Shown piece by piece: positions 1 through 8,955 of a DNA stretch of 19,588 nt. Origin of the DNA: Stephanodiscus triporus (lineage: Eukaryota; Bacillariophyta; Thalassiosirophyceae; Thalassiosirales; Thalassiosiraceae); the NCBI GenBank assembly GCA_036939755.1, contig JALLAZ010000212.1, positions 1 to 19,588 on the forward strand, written 5' to 3'. The notes under the pieces were generated by a model. The model searched no databases and had not been told where the DNA came from. It saw nothing but the letters and a program-made list of their open reading frames with translations. Position numbers and translations under genes: made by a program. Positions within the stretch are counted from its first letter, which is position 1, and every line of letters begins with the position of its first letter.

Positions 1-72
1 TGACGGGGGAGACGACGGAGTCGGCGGCATGGGGGAGGGATCGCGTTCGTCTGCGTGCACCCGACGAAGAAA

Positions 73-210
73 ATGGGTCGCCCGCGCAATCCCCGGCCGA
101 CGTCGGCCGTCGTTCTCGGGTCTCTTCTCCTCTCGCTTTCGCTCGATGGTCGGACCGCCGCCCTCGTCCCGATCTCCGTCGCGCCGGCGGGCTTGCCGGC
201 CACGATCGCT

Positions 211-241
<31 letters not shown>

Positions 242-1758
242 GGAGGAAAAGGAGGCGGATGGCACCGCGACGCGACGGCATCCTCCGCGCGATCCTGTCC
301 GATTCGAACGACGCCAACCGCGACATCGCGGCGCCGTCGCCTCCCGCGGAAATCTTCCCCGACGATCTCGAGGGCGTCGCGAGGAGGAGGAGGAGGAGGA
401 GGAGGACGATCGCCGCCGCATTGGGGACGTTCGCGCTCGCCCTCCTCGCGTCCACCGCCGTCGATTCCGAGGCCGCGGTCGCCGCCACGACTACGACTAC
501 GACTACGAAGACGGCCATGACGGAGAATCAGCGTCTCGTCGCCGACGTCTGGTCGGCCGTGTCCTCGCAGTACTTCGACCCGTCCTTCAACGGACTCGGC
601 GAGTCCGGCTGGCGCGACAGGGAAATGGAGGCGATCGCAAGGGTCGCCGAGGCCGGTCCCGACGACGATGCCCTTGTCGAGGCCGTCGTGGCGGAGATGC
701 TCTCGGCCCTCGACGATCGGTACACCCGATTCCTCCCGAGGGAGAAATTCGAGGCGCTGACGGCCTACGCGACGGGCGGGAATTACCGCGGCGGCGGGAT
801 AGGCGTGCAGCTCCTGGAGGATGCGAGGACGGGGAGGGTGACGGTGATGGCGACTGCGGCGGGGGGTCCGGCCGCCGTGGCCGGCGTGCGCCCGGGCGAC
901 GCGATCGTCGGGGTCGACGGTGCGGACGTGGCGGGATCGTCCGCGGAGGTCGTGGCGGCGAAATGCAGGGGCGAGGCCGGCGGTACGGTGGAGGTGGATT
1001 TCCTTCGTGGGGCGGACGACGACGGCGCAGACGACGGGGGCGGGGCCTCCGTCGTCGCGACGGGTGGGGGGACGATGCGGCACCTGGCCCTGACGAGGGC
1101 GAGGATCGATGCCAATCCGATCGAGGCATCGACGTTCGTATCCGCCGGGGGCAGGAGGGTCGGACTGCTCAGGGTCCCGTCGTTCAGCACGGAGACCGCA
1201 GGCCAGATCGTCGACGGACTGCGATCGGTAACGACGACTGCGATTGTCGCCCCCTCCTCCATCGTATACGATGGCGGTGGCGGTAGGGCGGCGATCGATG
1301 CCATCGCGATAGACATACGCGGCAACGTGGGCGGTTACATGCCGGGGGGCGTCGACGCCGCCAAATTATTCCTCCCCGCCGGCGATCGGATAATATCCGA
1401 GGTGGGGAGGTCGGGAACGTCGTCGAAAACGTACAACGCGGACGGGATCGGCGCGGAGACTTCCCTCCCGGTGTACGTCCTCGTGGACAAGCGCACCGCG
1501 AGCGCCGCGGAGATATTCGCCGCGGCATTGCAGGACAACGGACGAGCGATAGTCGTTGGGACGACGAACACGTTCGGGAAGGGACGTATCCAGAACGTCC
1601 GACCGTTGGGGAACGGGTGCGGCGTCGCCGTCACGAGGGCGAGGTACGTCACACCCCGGGGGAGGGACTTGCACGGCGTAGGCATCGTGCCGAATAAGGA
1701 GCCTGGCAGGTGCGGGATCGATGATTCCGCTCGGACTTGTCTCGCTGGTATTGTGTAG
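73..1758 (+). CDS. ctpA: C-terminal processing protease (CtpA-like, peptidase family S41), thylakoid lumen
   Basis: A single-exon gene of 561 residues. Family S41 CtpA enzymes trim the C-terminus of the photosystem II D1 precursor in the thylakoid lumen. The N-terminus has a hydrophobic signal (about residues 11-30), a Ser10 run, a basic stretch, then Arg8 followed by a hydrophobic segment ending in AVA, which resembles a thylakoid-transfer signal. A PDZ domain follows (GGGIGV at about residues 237-242, then AGVRPGDAIVGVDG). The S41 domain shows DIRGNVGG, TASAAE with the nucleophile Ser477, and TFGKG with the general base Lys503. Their spacing of 26 residues is one more than I recall for the algal enzyme. 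I chose ATG 73 because the frame only extends upstream to a GTG at 55 and an in-frame TGA at 1-3. The family assignment is firm. The D1 substrate is inferred from family and targeting; another plastid CTP paralogue is possible. Confidence 0.9.
211..240 (+). repeat. (TCG)10 microsatellite coding poly-Ser
   Basis: Ten perfect TCG units lie in frame inside the transit-peptide part of the CtpA-like gene and encode ten serines. Length changes by whole units would keep the frame. A shorter TCG run in the DHAR-like gene (about 6013-6031) plays the same role. Confidence 0.9.
381..405 (+). repeat. AGG microsatellite coding Arg8
   Basis: A GAG(GAG/AGG) run is read as eight consecutive AGG arginine codons directly before the hydrophobic core of the putative thylakoid-transfer signal of the CtpA-like protein. 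The microsatellite therefore supplies the positively charged n-region of that signal. Confidence 0.88.
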
Positions 1759-2233
1759 TTGTTTAGGATAAAGGTGCTTCGTTATTTAGAACATGGAGTA
1801 ACTCAACCACACCTCTTCGCACAAGCAACAGAATGAAATAATCAGGGCCCCATTAGTGTTAACTTGCCTTAAACTTCCATGCTACACTGCAAGAGGGTGT
1901 CCACTGTCCACCAGCAAAACAGACAATTTTTTTCCCAATTCGCTTGCTGACTTCTGCAAACTCCGCCGGTTCAGTCATTGTCGGTGCACCCTTCATGGCT
2001 GCAGCGTTTCGGCTTAGCACAATGCCTCAAACCAACCCATCGGGCAAGTAGGTATATTTAGGTATTGTGCAAAACAAGCTACACCGTTTCACGTTCAACG
2101 ATTCCAACATAGGAAACTACTACTTAACCTGCCAAAATTTGAGTTGCGAAAGAAGGGAAATAAACCACGAGCCGTCGAAAACAGGGCTGGCGGCTGGCTG
2201 GCGACGACGAAGCAAAAGTGGGCGGCGCGGCAG
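1759..2233. other. Intergenic region between the CtpA-like and CCA-family genes
   Basis: This stretch is AT-richer than the flanking coding DNA. It should hold the 3' end of the CtpA-like gene and the promoter of the next gene. The CCA-family frame stays open back to a TTG at 2144 but has no ATG before 2234. I searched all three forward frames here for the missing GGxVRD...DxD catalytic segment of the CCA-adding enzyme and did not find it. No RNA gene or repeat was recognised. Confidence 0.5.
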
Positions 2234-4126
2234 ATGCCAAAGCTGGCGTGGGGCGACATAAACAACATAGAATTCGAGTCGACGGGGAGCGAAGGCGGGG
2301 AGACTCCCGCGATCACCGACGCGACGTTGATGCGCAAGTGCGAACGATACCCCGAGACGTCTGAGGCATTATCATCATCGTCTGTTATGTTTCAGAGCGA
2401 TGTACCACTGTCACCCTGCAATGATAGGAGGCACGAGGACAGGGCGGGGGGAGGAGGAGGAGGAAGACGGCGTCGGCGACGAGCGAGACAAAGGCATCCC
2501 AAAATTGGTGTCATCGGGGCCAATCCCTCGCAGTCGAAACACCTAGAAACCGCAACGATGAAGATACACGGGATCGACGTCGACTTCGTCAACCTCCGAG
2601 CGAATGAGGTGTACGGCGCTGACTCCCGCATACCCACCTTCGAGACGACGGGTGGATCGTCGTGCGGACCGGCGTTCCTTCGCCGCGACTTAACGATCAA
2701 CTCCCTCTTCTACAACGTGCGCACGGGCAAGATCGAGGACTGGACGGGTAGGGGACTCGACGACCTCCTGCGTCGGAGGCTCGTCGTCACCCCCGTCGAT
2801 CCGCACGTGACATTCCACGACGATCCTTTGCGCGTGCTCCGCGCGATACGCTTCGCGGTGAGGCTGGACTTCGCGCTCGACGGGTCAATCGTGGAGGCTG
2901 CGATGAGCCGTCGGGTCCATCGGAGCCTACACGCGAAGGTGAGCAGGGAACGGGTGGGGAAGGAGCTCGAGGGGATGCTGTCGGGGAAACACGCACGGCC
3001 CGGCAGGGCCCTGGACGCGATCGCGCGGCTGCACCTAGCCGGGTCGGTGTTCGCATTCCCGGGTACGTTCCCGGGCGATCAGGAACGCGTCGGCGGGCCC
3101 GTGAGGGGGCGGATACTTGGCGTCGACTACGCCTGCGTCATGGACGCTTCCGCCGCCGCTGGCGTTAACGAGGACATCGACGATCGAGGGGACGACGTCG
3201 ACGCCGCCGTGGAGCTCGCGGCGCGACACAGGGAGAGGGGGTGGGAGGAGAGCAGGCTGTTACTATCGGTGTTGCCGACGTTGATGAGGGGGCACGTCGA
3301 CGAGAGGGAGAAGATTACCGTGAGGAGGGTCGATTCGGCCGCCGATAATGCCGACGTCGCGCAGTTGACGTCCGCTGACTCGCGTCTGCTGTACCTGTGC
3401 GTGTTCATCCTGCCATTTCACGATCTCACCTTCACGAATAAGAAGGGTCAGGAGGTCTTCGTGACCGCCCACATGGTCAAGGAGGCGATCAAATTTCCCC
3501 TAAGAGACACGCAGGCGGTATCAAAGATCTTGTCCCACGTCGACGAATTGGCCACGATATTGTCCGAGTTTCGCTCTCAGTTGACACAGGAAGGAGGAGG
3601 GGATGCGCCTCGGGAACTTACGCCGCCCTGCAGGCTGCGCGTGGGACTGCTCCTTCGTTCGCTGAAGGAACATTGGGTGACATGTTTGATAACCGCCGCT
3701 GCGTGGGAGATACGGACTTACCCAAGACCGCACGAGGGAGAAAAAGATCGAGGGATTCTGACCTCTTTGGTACCTGAAGATCTGCCCTCTCGCGAATTGT
3801 TCCGTGTCATCGTAGACGACCTGGACCTGGATGGATGCTGGCGCGTGCGTCCACACCTCAACGGGAAGGACCTCATCAAGGAGCTGGGTCTGCACAATGG
3901 GCCACTGGTCGGCGTTTACGCAGCGGATCAGACTCGATGGATGTTATCGAATCCGCACGGAACGAGGGAGGAATGCGTGTCACATTTGCGAGATCTCCAA
4001 AGGGAAAGGGAGGGAGAATGCATCGATAGCCGCGTCGAAGCGCAAGGGGTAAGCAACTCGTCACCGGTTACGAAAAGCGACAAGGGAGCGAAGCATTCAC
4101 CAAAGAAATTTCGGGTGGAAAACTAA
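2234..4126 (+). CDS. CCA tRNA nucleotidyltransferase family protein lacking the N-terminal catalytic motif
   Basis: The family adds CCA to tRNA 3' ends in cytosol, mitochondrion and plastid. Homology to the yeast/plant type starts near residue 96 (IGVIGANPSQSKHLETATMK) and continues with GIDVDFVNLR, RRDLTINSL (residues 150-158), DDPLRVLRAIRFA (from residue 196), KVSRERVGKELEGML, and a C-terminal block with LNGKDLIKELGL and NPHGTREECVSHL. The tail and body domains are therefore nearly complete. Motif A (GGWVRDKLLG...DxD), which binds the catalytic metals, is absent. In its place is a low-complexity Gly/Arg-rich stretch (GGGGGGRRRRRR at about residues 78-89). The usual GTPEEDA before RRD is also replaced by unrelated residues. 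ATG 2234 is the first in-frame ATG; an AGGWL string just upstream of it is only a faint echo of motif A. This could be a degenerate paralogue, a non-catalytic protein, or a gene whose first exon is rearranged or mis-assembled. Confidence 0.75.
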   Translation: MPKLAWGDINNIEFESTGSEGGETPAITDATLMRKCERYPETSEALSSSSVMFQSDVPLSPCNDRRHEDRAGGGGGGRRRRRRARQRHPKIGVIGANPSQSKHLETATMKIHGIDVDFVNLRANEVYGADSRIPTFETTGGSSCGPAFLRRDLTINSLFYNVRTGKIEDWTGRGLDDLLRRRLVVTPVDPHVTFHDDPLRVLRAIRFAVRLDFALDGSIVEAAMSRRVHRSLHAKVSRERVGKELEGMLSGKHARPGRALDAIARLHLAGSVFAFPGTFPGDQERVGGPVRGRILGVDYACVMDASAAAGVNEDIDDRGDDVDAAVELAARHRERGWEESRLLLSVLPTLMRGHVDEREKITVRRVDSAADNADVAQLTSADSRLLYLCVFILPFHDLTFTNKKGQEVFVTAHMVKEAIKFPLRDTQAVSKILSHVDELATILSEFRSQLTQEGGGDAPRELTPPCRLRVGLLLRSLKEHWVTCLITAAAWEIRTYPRPHEGEKDRGILTSLVPEDLPSRELFRVIVDDLDLDGCWRVRPHLNGKDLIKELGLHNGPLVGVYAADQTRWMLSNPHGTREECVSHLRDLQREREGECIDSRVEAQGVSNSSPVTKSDKGAKHSPKKFRVEN

Positions 4127-4268
4127 TTAGCATTATTTTTGAACATCTCCCAGCGCGTTCGGTCTTTGATGTATGACTTCTCTCGATCATGATTCGGCAA
4201 TTGTATCAGAAAATTGCCATGACGATTCGAGGATGCGTTTTTCCCTGCCTAATTCTTCCCCGTCCTCC

Positions 4269-5452
4269 TCAGGGCATCAATATCCCCTCCAGATCCCGGA
4301 AGAGGCCGCTAAGAATCTCGAATCGCCTCCCTCGCCTCGCCATCCTCTCCTTCTCGTGACTGCGCGCGTTCCCGGCCTTGGTCGTGACCTCGCCGAACTC
4401 GTAGTTCCTCGCCGCCCTCGCGCCGAGCACCTCGCGCAGCCACGTCGCCCTGCTCGATTCGATGTCGTTCAACACGTCGCGCACGCTCTCGTAACCCCTC
4501 GAGTGCTTCTCCAGGAGTCCCCGCCGTCGATCCGCGACGCGATGGTCCATCTCGTTGTTCAGGTCGAAGAAAGGCGCGTTCGCGTTCGCTACGCCGCAGT
4601 AGGATTCGATCGCCTCGGTCACGGAGGACAGCACAAGGAGGGAAAGGTCCCGTCCGTTGTACCGGAAGGACGAATCGCTCCCGTCGAGGCCGACGATGAC
4701 ATTGAGCGAGCGACGGAGGAGTACGTTCAGGGAGGTCAGGAGCTCCCGGGGTATGGAGTGCGGTCCCCGATCGATGCTGCCGCCGCCGCCGCCGGCGGGT
4801 CGAGCGCGGACGTCGAGCAGCGCTCTCTTTTTCGTCGGCGCGGGGCGGCGTGCACGAAGCGCGCACGCGCAAGCGTGACAAAACAAAAACACGTGCGAAC
4901 GACGGGACGGGTGAGAGGACGAAGGAAGTACTTAGTACGCTCGCGATGGGGCAAAGGCCCATTCGCGAGGGGAAAGAAGGAGGGAAAGAAGGAAAGGAAG
5001 AAAGAAAGGAAGAAAGAAGAAGAAGACGACGAACCTCCGTGACGCTCGAAACCTCCTCCGCGATCCTGTTCGTCACAGTCGTCCTCTCCACCCATCCCCT
5101 CCGATTCAGGGCGTCGTCGCCGACGTCCAGTATCGTCTCGAGCATGTTCTCGGCGATGACCGACCCGAGGGCCGTCCACTCGTCGACGGATACCCTCTCG
5201 GTGATGACGCCGACCTCGTCGAGGGAGTACACGTGCTCCACGCGGCCGTAGGCGTTGGTCGACGCGTCGTGTGGTGGTGGCAGCGGTGCCGGGAATGCCC
5301 CTCCTCCTCCTGGACCGCGCGCCGACGCCGACGCCGCCGCGCGAGATGCGCGCCGACCGAGGGGAGAACGAGTATGCCCCGCGAGCGGAGGCGGCGAGGA
5401 GGAGGACGGGAATGAAAGCGAGTGGATATGGAGCGGCACGACACGACATCAT
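4269..5452 (-). CDS. Unrecognised signal-peptide protein, two exons
   Basis: I do not recognise the family. ATG 5452 opens a good signal peptide (a hydrophobic core containing FIPVLLLAAS, then ARGAYSF, which is like the diatom plastid cleavage context). The conserved-looking body (VEHVYSLDEVGVITERVS, then TALGSVIAENMLETILD) lies in another frame that has no ATG of its own, so a frame change is needed between about 5340 and 5250. No good GT-AG intron of the right length is visible there. The second intron is clear: donor GAG|GTTCG with exon end at 5035, a TACTAAG-type branch site near 4932, and acceptor AAAAAG|AGA with exon start at 4826, which is the first AG after the branch site. Exon 2 (4826-4269) encodes LLTSLNVLLRRSLNVIVGLD and a charged helical region ending at EGILMP. 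The gene is convergent with the CCA-family gene and divergent from the DHAR-like gene. It is probably a stramenopile-specific secreted or plastid protein. Confidence 0.6.
4967..5026. repeat. 60-nt pure purine tract (GGA/GAAA repeats) in an intron
   Basis: The plus strand is uninterrupted A/G, built of GAAA, GGAA and GAAG units. It lies just downstream of the 5' splice site of the gene read on the minus strand, where it appears as pyrimidine. Tracts of this kind can form triplex DNA, and the partial mirror symmetry favours that. Confidence 0.85.
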
Positions 5453-5880
5453 TGTGTATTGCTGATTGACGATTGATAATTAGGTAGGCCGATTCCAATG
5501 GGTGTTTTCGAATTGAAATTCGAGAAGGTGCGCTGTCCTCGATCAACTATTGCATTTGTGCGAGGTGGCCTGCTCCGCTGGAGCCACAGTGCATCCTAGA
5601 CATACTCTATGGTGGTTTGACATCGTGACAGCCGAAGGTCGGCGTCAAGGAAATTTTGTGATATCTTGTTTTGGTGTTCCGATTCTCGGATTGGCTTTTT
5701 TTTATGTCAAGTCCAAGAAGGGCACCTTTTTCTAATTGGGAGTCTGGGGTAGCTGGTGAGCCATCAATCAGAGCCAGCCACCAATCACACCACACCAAAA
5801 AACCGTCGCCGCCATCTCCAAAGACTCCATCCAGTTATCCCACAAGACAACCAAACCGAAATCCGTCGACGATAGACCGC
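5453..5880. promoter_or_regulatory. Divergent intergenic region between the unknown gene (-) and the DHAR-like gene (+)
   Basis: About 430 bp separate two start codons that point away from each other, so both promoters must lie here. It is AT-rich, with a T8 run near 5697 and a CA/CCAAA-rich stretch next to the DHAR start (about 5780-5860). An in-frame ATG at 5704 would extend the DHAR-like protein by 59 residues without any targeting character. No defined promoter element is recognised. Confidence 0.4.
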
Positions 5881-6992
5881 ATGAAGCCTGGCACGCCACC
5901 CCGCCTAGTCGTCGGCGCCCTGCTCGGACTGGCCCTTCGATCTCTTCCGTCGCACGCGTTCGTCGGTACAGTATTTACCAACGCCGCCGCCGCCGCCGCC
6001 ACGAGAATGGCCTCGTCGTCGTCGTCGTCGTCGCTGGACATGGTGCGAAGTCGCGGTTTGGAACGGCGGGTGGAAGGGGCCACTCCTCTGCGTGAGTATT
6101 TTCGCCCTGCGTCTTTAATCGGGGGGCCGATCGCTCCCGGGTGTCATTCGGTACATCAGCTGAATGGCACTCCGTCTGACGCGGCGTCGTTTGGATGATT
6201 TTTACTTCACATTGGCATTCTCGCTCGCCACGACGGCGTGTGTTTTCGTCATCATTGTCGCTAAATTTTCCAATCCAATTCGCGATCCGAACGATGAACA
6301 ACGCAGCGGGAGGGATGACCCTCTACGTCAAGCCCGGCATGAACGGGAGGACCGTCGGGGACTGTCCCTTCGCTCACTTCGTTCGCATGGTCCTGGAGGA
6401 GAAGGGACTCGAGTACGACCTCGTCCCGTCGACGCCCGACGCCAAGCCCCGATGGCTCCTCGACGACTACTCGGGGAAGATGCCGGCGTTGCGGCACAGG
6501 AAGGAGTGTTACGTAGACTCCGACGTCATCGCCCAGTACCTGGATTTCTTCTTCCCGGAGCCGGAGCTGTCGGCGGGATTGAGCGCGGAGACGGAAAGGG
6601 CGAACTTCGCCGTGGACGGATTCCTCCCCGCGATGGCGAGGTACGTCAAATACAGGCCCAACGGCGACGACGAGGACGTGGGGAGGCGAACGGCGCTGGA
6701 GGGGAGGCTTGCGGCGATGGAGGATCACCTTGGCGACGAAGGCCGGACGGGCCCGTACCTCGTCGGGGACGGAGAGCGCTTCACCCTCCTAGATTGCTCG
6801 ATGGCGCCGAAGCTGTACGCGATGGACGTGTGCCTGAGGGAGGTCAAGGGGGGCGCGATCGACTTGGCGGGGAAGTATCCGAGGTTGCGAGGGTACATGG
6901 ACGACGTTTTCGAACGGCCGAGCTTTCGTAGGACCGTGGAGTATGGACCCGAGACAGTCGTTTGGGGATGGACGTCGCACCTGAATGCCTGA
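5881..6992 (+). CDS. Dehydroascorbate-reductase-like glutathione S-transferase, plastid-targeted
   Basis: DHAR enzymes reduce dehydroascorbate with glutathione in the ascorbate-glutathione cycle. Exon 1 is 5881-6091 and exon 2 is 6307-6992; the intron has donor C|GTGAGT and acceptor GCAG|CG, and the join keeps the frame (298 residues). Exon 1 encodes a signal peptide ending in SHAF|VG, matching the diatom AF cleavage motif, followed by an Ala/Ser-rich transit region. Exon 2 gives the thioredoxin-like GST domain with GDCPFAHF (catalytic Cys90, compare CPFS in plant DHAR), a cis-Pro in KMPALR, and VDSDVIAQYL of the glutathione site. An all-helical C-terminal domain follows (LDCSMAPKLY). I started at 5881 because the signal peptide begins there. 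The GST/DHAR/CLIC superfamily is firm; DHAR activity is inferred from the Cys motif. Confidence 0.85.
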
Positions 6993-7529
6993 GGTGTCGA
7001 TCGCGCGTTGCTTTTGCTCTACCTATTGAAATTTAACCGCTTTTTATTTCTACGAAATTGCGATAGCATCATTCTACGAAATTGACAATTTTCTAATACG
7101 ATGATGTGCTTGAGTACTTGAGGTCGCTTACTGGGACGATATTTTCTACTTACATAATATCAGTGGTTTCGGTTGTCGCGGATTAAAATAAGTCCGGTCG
7201 TGCCTTAGAGCGGATCGGATGATGGGAAGGAGGAAATTTCTGAGGTTTGAGGAATAACGTCGATTCCCATATCCAAGATGGCGTGGCTGATCAACCTCCA
7301 TCGAATGGAGAAGTATCGCTAATAATCACCATATAATAATTATAATTTGGTTCGATTAGGCCTGGCTCTAGCTCAATGTTGCTTCATCGATTGACCCATG
7401 TTGTTCGTGTTTTCCCACATGAAGAATTTCGTACATCATTCAGAACCACGTCCCCGAATAATCAAAGCCCAGCCCCCTCTCGCGTTCGACGGCACACTCC
7501 CCCTCCCCCATCACCAAAGAAAAATCCTC
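6993..7529. other. Convergent intergenic region, DHAR-like to NDUFB9
   Basis: About 540 bp lie between two gene 3' ends. The sequence is AT-rich with many short stops. A direct repeat TCTACGAAATTG occurs at about 7049 and 7074. I see no gene, tRNA or transposon; it should hold both 3' untranslated regions. Confidence 0.4.
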
Positions 7530-8646
7530 TCATTCCATGTTTTTCTTCCCGAAGTCGACCAAGACGCTCCCGACGGCGCTCTTCCCCGTCTCGGGCCTGC
7601 ACACGGACATGTCCGGATTCAACGTGTACCTCGGCGCGTCCTCGGGATAATTCCCGTCGGGGAAGCATATGCTCAGGGGAGGGGGCGGGTTGCGCATGAA
7701 GAGGGATCCGCCAGGCATGAATGGGACGCAGTAGGGGTCGGGATGGCTGAATTCGAAGAGCTCGGCTTTTCCTTCCTGGTGTAGCGTCCGCATCGTCATC
7801 CAAGGGGGGACGGGGGGGGGGGGGGGGGGGGGGGGGGGGGATGTCGGTTGGTGAGGGACGTCCCCATGAAAATAACACATCATAAAAAAAACAGAAGTAA
7901 GTTACATGATAAATATTCCCGCGGGCAGCATGGCAGCAAGGCAGGCACGGACATCCCGACGATACCATTCACCTACTTCGCACAAGCGCAAAAAAAAGGC
8001 TAGTTCCGCACCCGCCTTCCTTTTCAACGATATCCGACGAAAAAAATTTCGCGATTTTACTCCGCACCACTCACCCTCAGCAGCCTGACGGCCTTGGCGT
8101 TCGAGCATCCCCTGTTCGCGTCGAAGCGTCCCCTGAGTGTCGTCGCCTCGTCCAGGAAGATGTTCCTGTCGATGACCCAGCTCGAGAGAGTCTTGAGTGC
8201 CTTGCGGTAGAGCCGTGCCACCTGGGTGGCGACGACCGTCCCCCCCCCCCGAGGAAAAAACGCACGACGACGGATGAGTTGGGTTGATTCGCACGCGCGC
8301 GATAAATGATATTTTTGCGAAAAAAAAAATAGGAGCGTGGAATGATTCGTTCATTTTTTCAAGCATTGCGATAATAATATGTAAAAGAAAGTATCGGCGG
8401 ATCGCCCCTCCTCCCTCGCCTCCCTCGGGGAGCGGCTGGCGCCGGTCGCGAAACTCGGGTGCGACGCATAAATAATAATCGCCGCCCATTTTTTTTGTTA
8501 TTTTTCTTGCGATCATCCCCCCCCTTCCCCGCGCCTGCCCAGTCGGACGAATATGCGGGATTATATCTACGCACCTCCTGGTTCTGCGTGAGCTGCACGG
8601 GCTTCTGACGGGCCTGGGCGGCCGCTTCTCTGAATGCGGCGTTCAT
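7530..8646 (-). CDS. NDUFB9: NADH dehydrogenase (complex I) beta subcomplex subunit 9, LYR-motif protein
   Basis: This is an accessory subunit of the membrane arm of mitochondrial complex I; LYR proteins of this type bind mitochondrial acyl-carrier protein. There are three exons: 8646-8575, 8221-8075 and 7775-7530. All introns are phase 0, with donors GAG|GTGCGT and AGG|GTGAGT and acceptors CCCAG|GTG and ACCAG|GAA. The joined protein has 154 residues. It carries LYRKAL with the LYR motif at 28-30, then LSSWVIDRN, RGRFDANRG, AVRLLREGKAELFEFSHPDP and a PGGSLFMRNPPPP segment, in the order seen in NDUFB9 (LYR, SWC, RARFE, HP.PY, PGG). Length is close to other members. ATG 8646 is the first real ATG; the frame extends upstream only to a TTG. 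It lies head-to-head with another complex I subunit. Confidence 0.9.
7812..7840. repeat. G29 homopolymer in NDUFB9 intron 2
   Basis: Twenty-nine consecutive G on the plus strand appear as C29 in the pre-mRNA sense, about 36 nt before the 3' splice site, where a pyrimidine tract is expected. The exact count may be affected by sequencing error. Sense-strand G11 (8240-8250) in intron 1 of the same gene is a second such run. Confidence 0.85.
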
Positions 8647-8955
8647 GTGGGTTTGGGAGAGTGGATGAAGTATGGTAGTAGTGGTTGAGAAGTACGATAG
8701 TGTCGCTGAATGTTGACGTATCAATCGTACCCCCAAATTGTTGGTTATCTTCGCCCCCCTAGAGGTCTCGTATTTTACTGTGCACCTATGGAGGAATGCT
8801 ACGGGATTAAAGACCTAGGTAGGTACTCTAACTAGAGTAAAATACTAACTACCTACATTCACATTAGGCCGATTTCCCGGGGGGGGATATCCGAACTCCC
8901 AGGCGAGAGGAAAATCAATAAAACAGCAACTATTTTAATTGTATACAATCCGACC
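8647..8955. promoter_or_regulatory. Bidirectional promoter region between NDUFB9 and NDUFB4-like genes
   Basis: Start codons of two complex I subunits face away from each other across 309 bp. The middle holds nested inverted repeats: GTATTTTACT at 8770-8779 with its exact complement at 8836-8845, the palindrome ACCTAGGT at 8813-8820, and a hairpin TACTCT-AACT-AGAGTA at 8824-8839. The NDUFB4-like start has the context ACCATG. Shared control is inferred from layout only. Confidence 0.55.
8770..8845. repeat. Nested inverted repeat in the divergent promoter
   Basis: A 10-nt arm is exactly complementary to its partner 56 nt away, and a small perfect hairpin sits near the right arm. Flanking TAGGTAG and CTACCTA also pair. 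This could be a binding site for a dimeric regulator or the relic of a miniature inverted-repeat element. No target-site duplication was identified. Confidence 0.5.

Noticed and set aside
55..72. GTG start for the CtpA-like gene
   Set aside because: Nuclear eukaryotic genes normally start at ATG, and ATG 73 follows in a good A-rich context and begins the signal peptide.
29..520. Arg/Ser-rich 163-residue plus ORF
   Set aside because: It overlaps the CtpA-like gene in another frame and consists mostly of TCG and AGG repeats read out of frame.
2144..2233. Upstream extension of the CCA-family protein from a TTG, with AGGWL as a possible motif A
   Set aside because: There is no ATG here, and the residues after AGGWL lack the VRD and DxD that define the motif, so I treat it as chance.
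4173..5042. 289-residue plus-strand ORF
   Set aside because: It is antisense to the two-exon minus-strand gene, whose splice signals and body sequence are more convincing. Its own product is low-complexity and runs into the intronic purine tract (KKERKKERKK-like end).
4309..5439. Single 376-residue minus ORF as the gene model for the unknown gene
   Set aside because: It starts with GTG and reads straight through the intron with its purine tract. Exon 2 fits better in another frame after splicing.
8359..8736. Upstream N-terminal extension of NDUFB9 with a presequence-like start
   Set aside because: The extension begins at TTG rather than ATG, and family members usually lack a presequence, so ATG 8646 was chosen.
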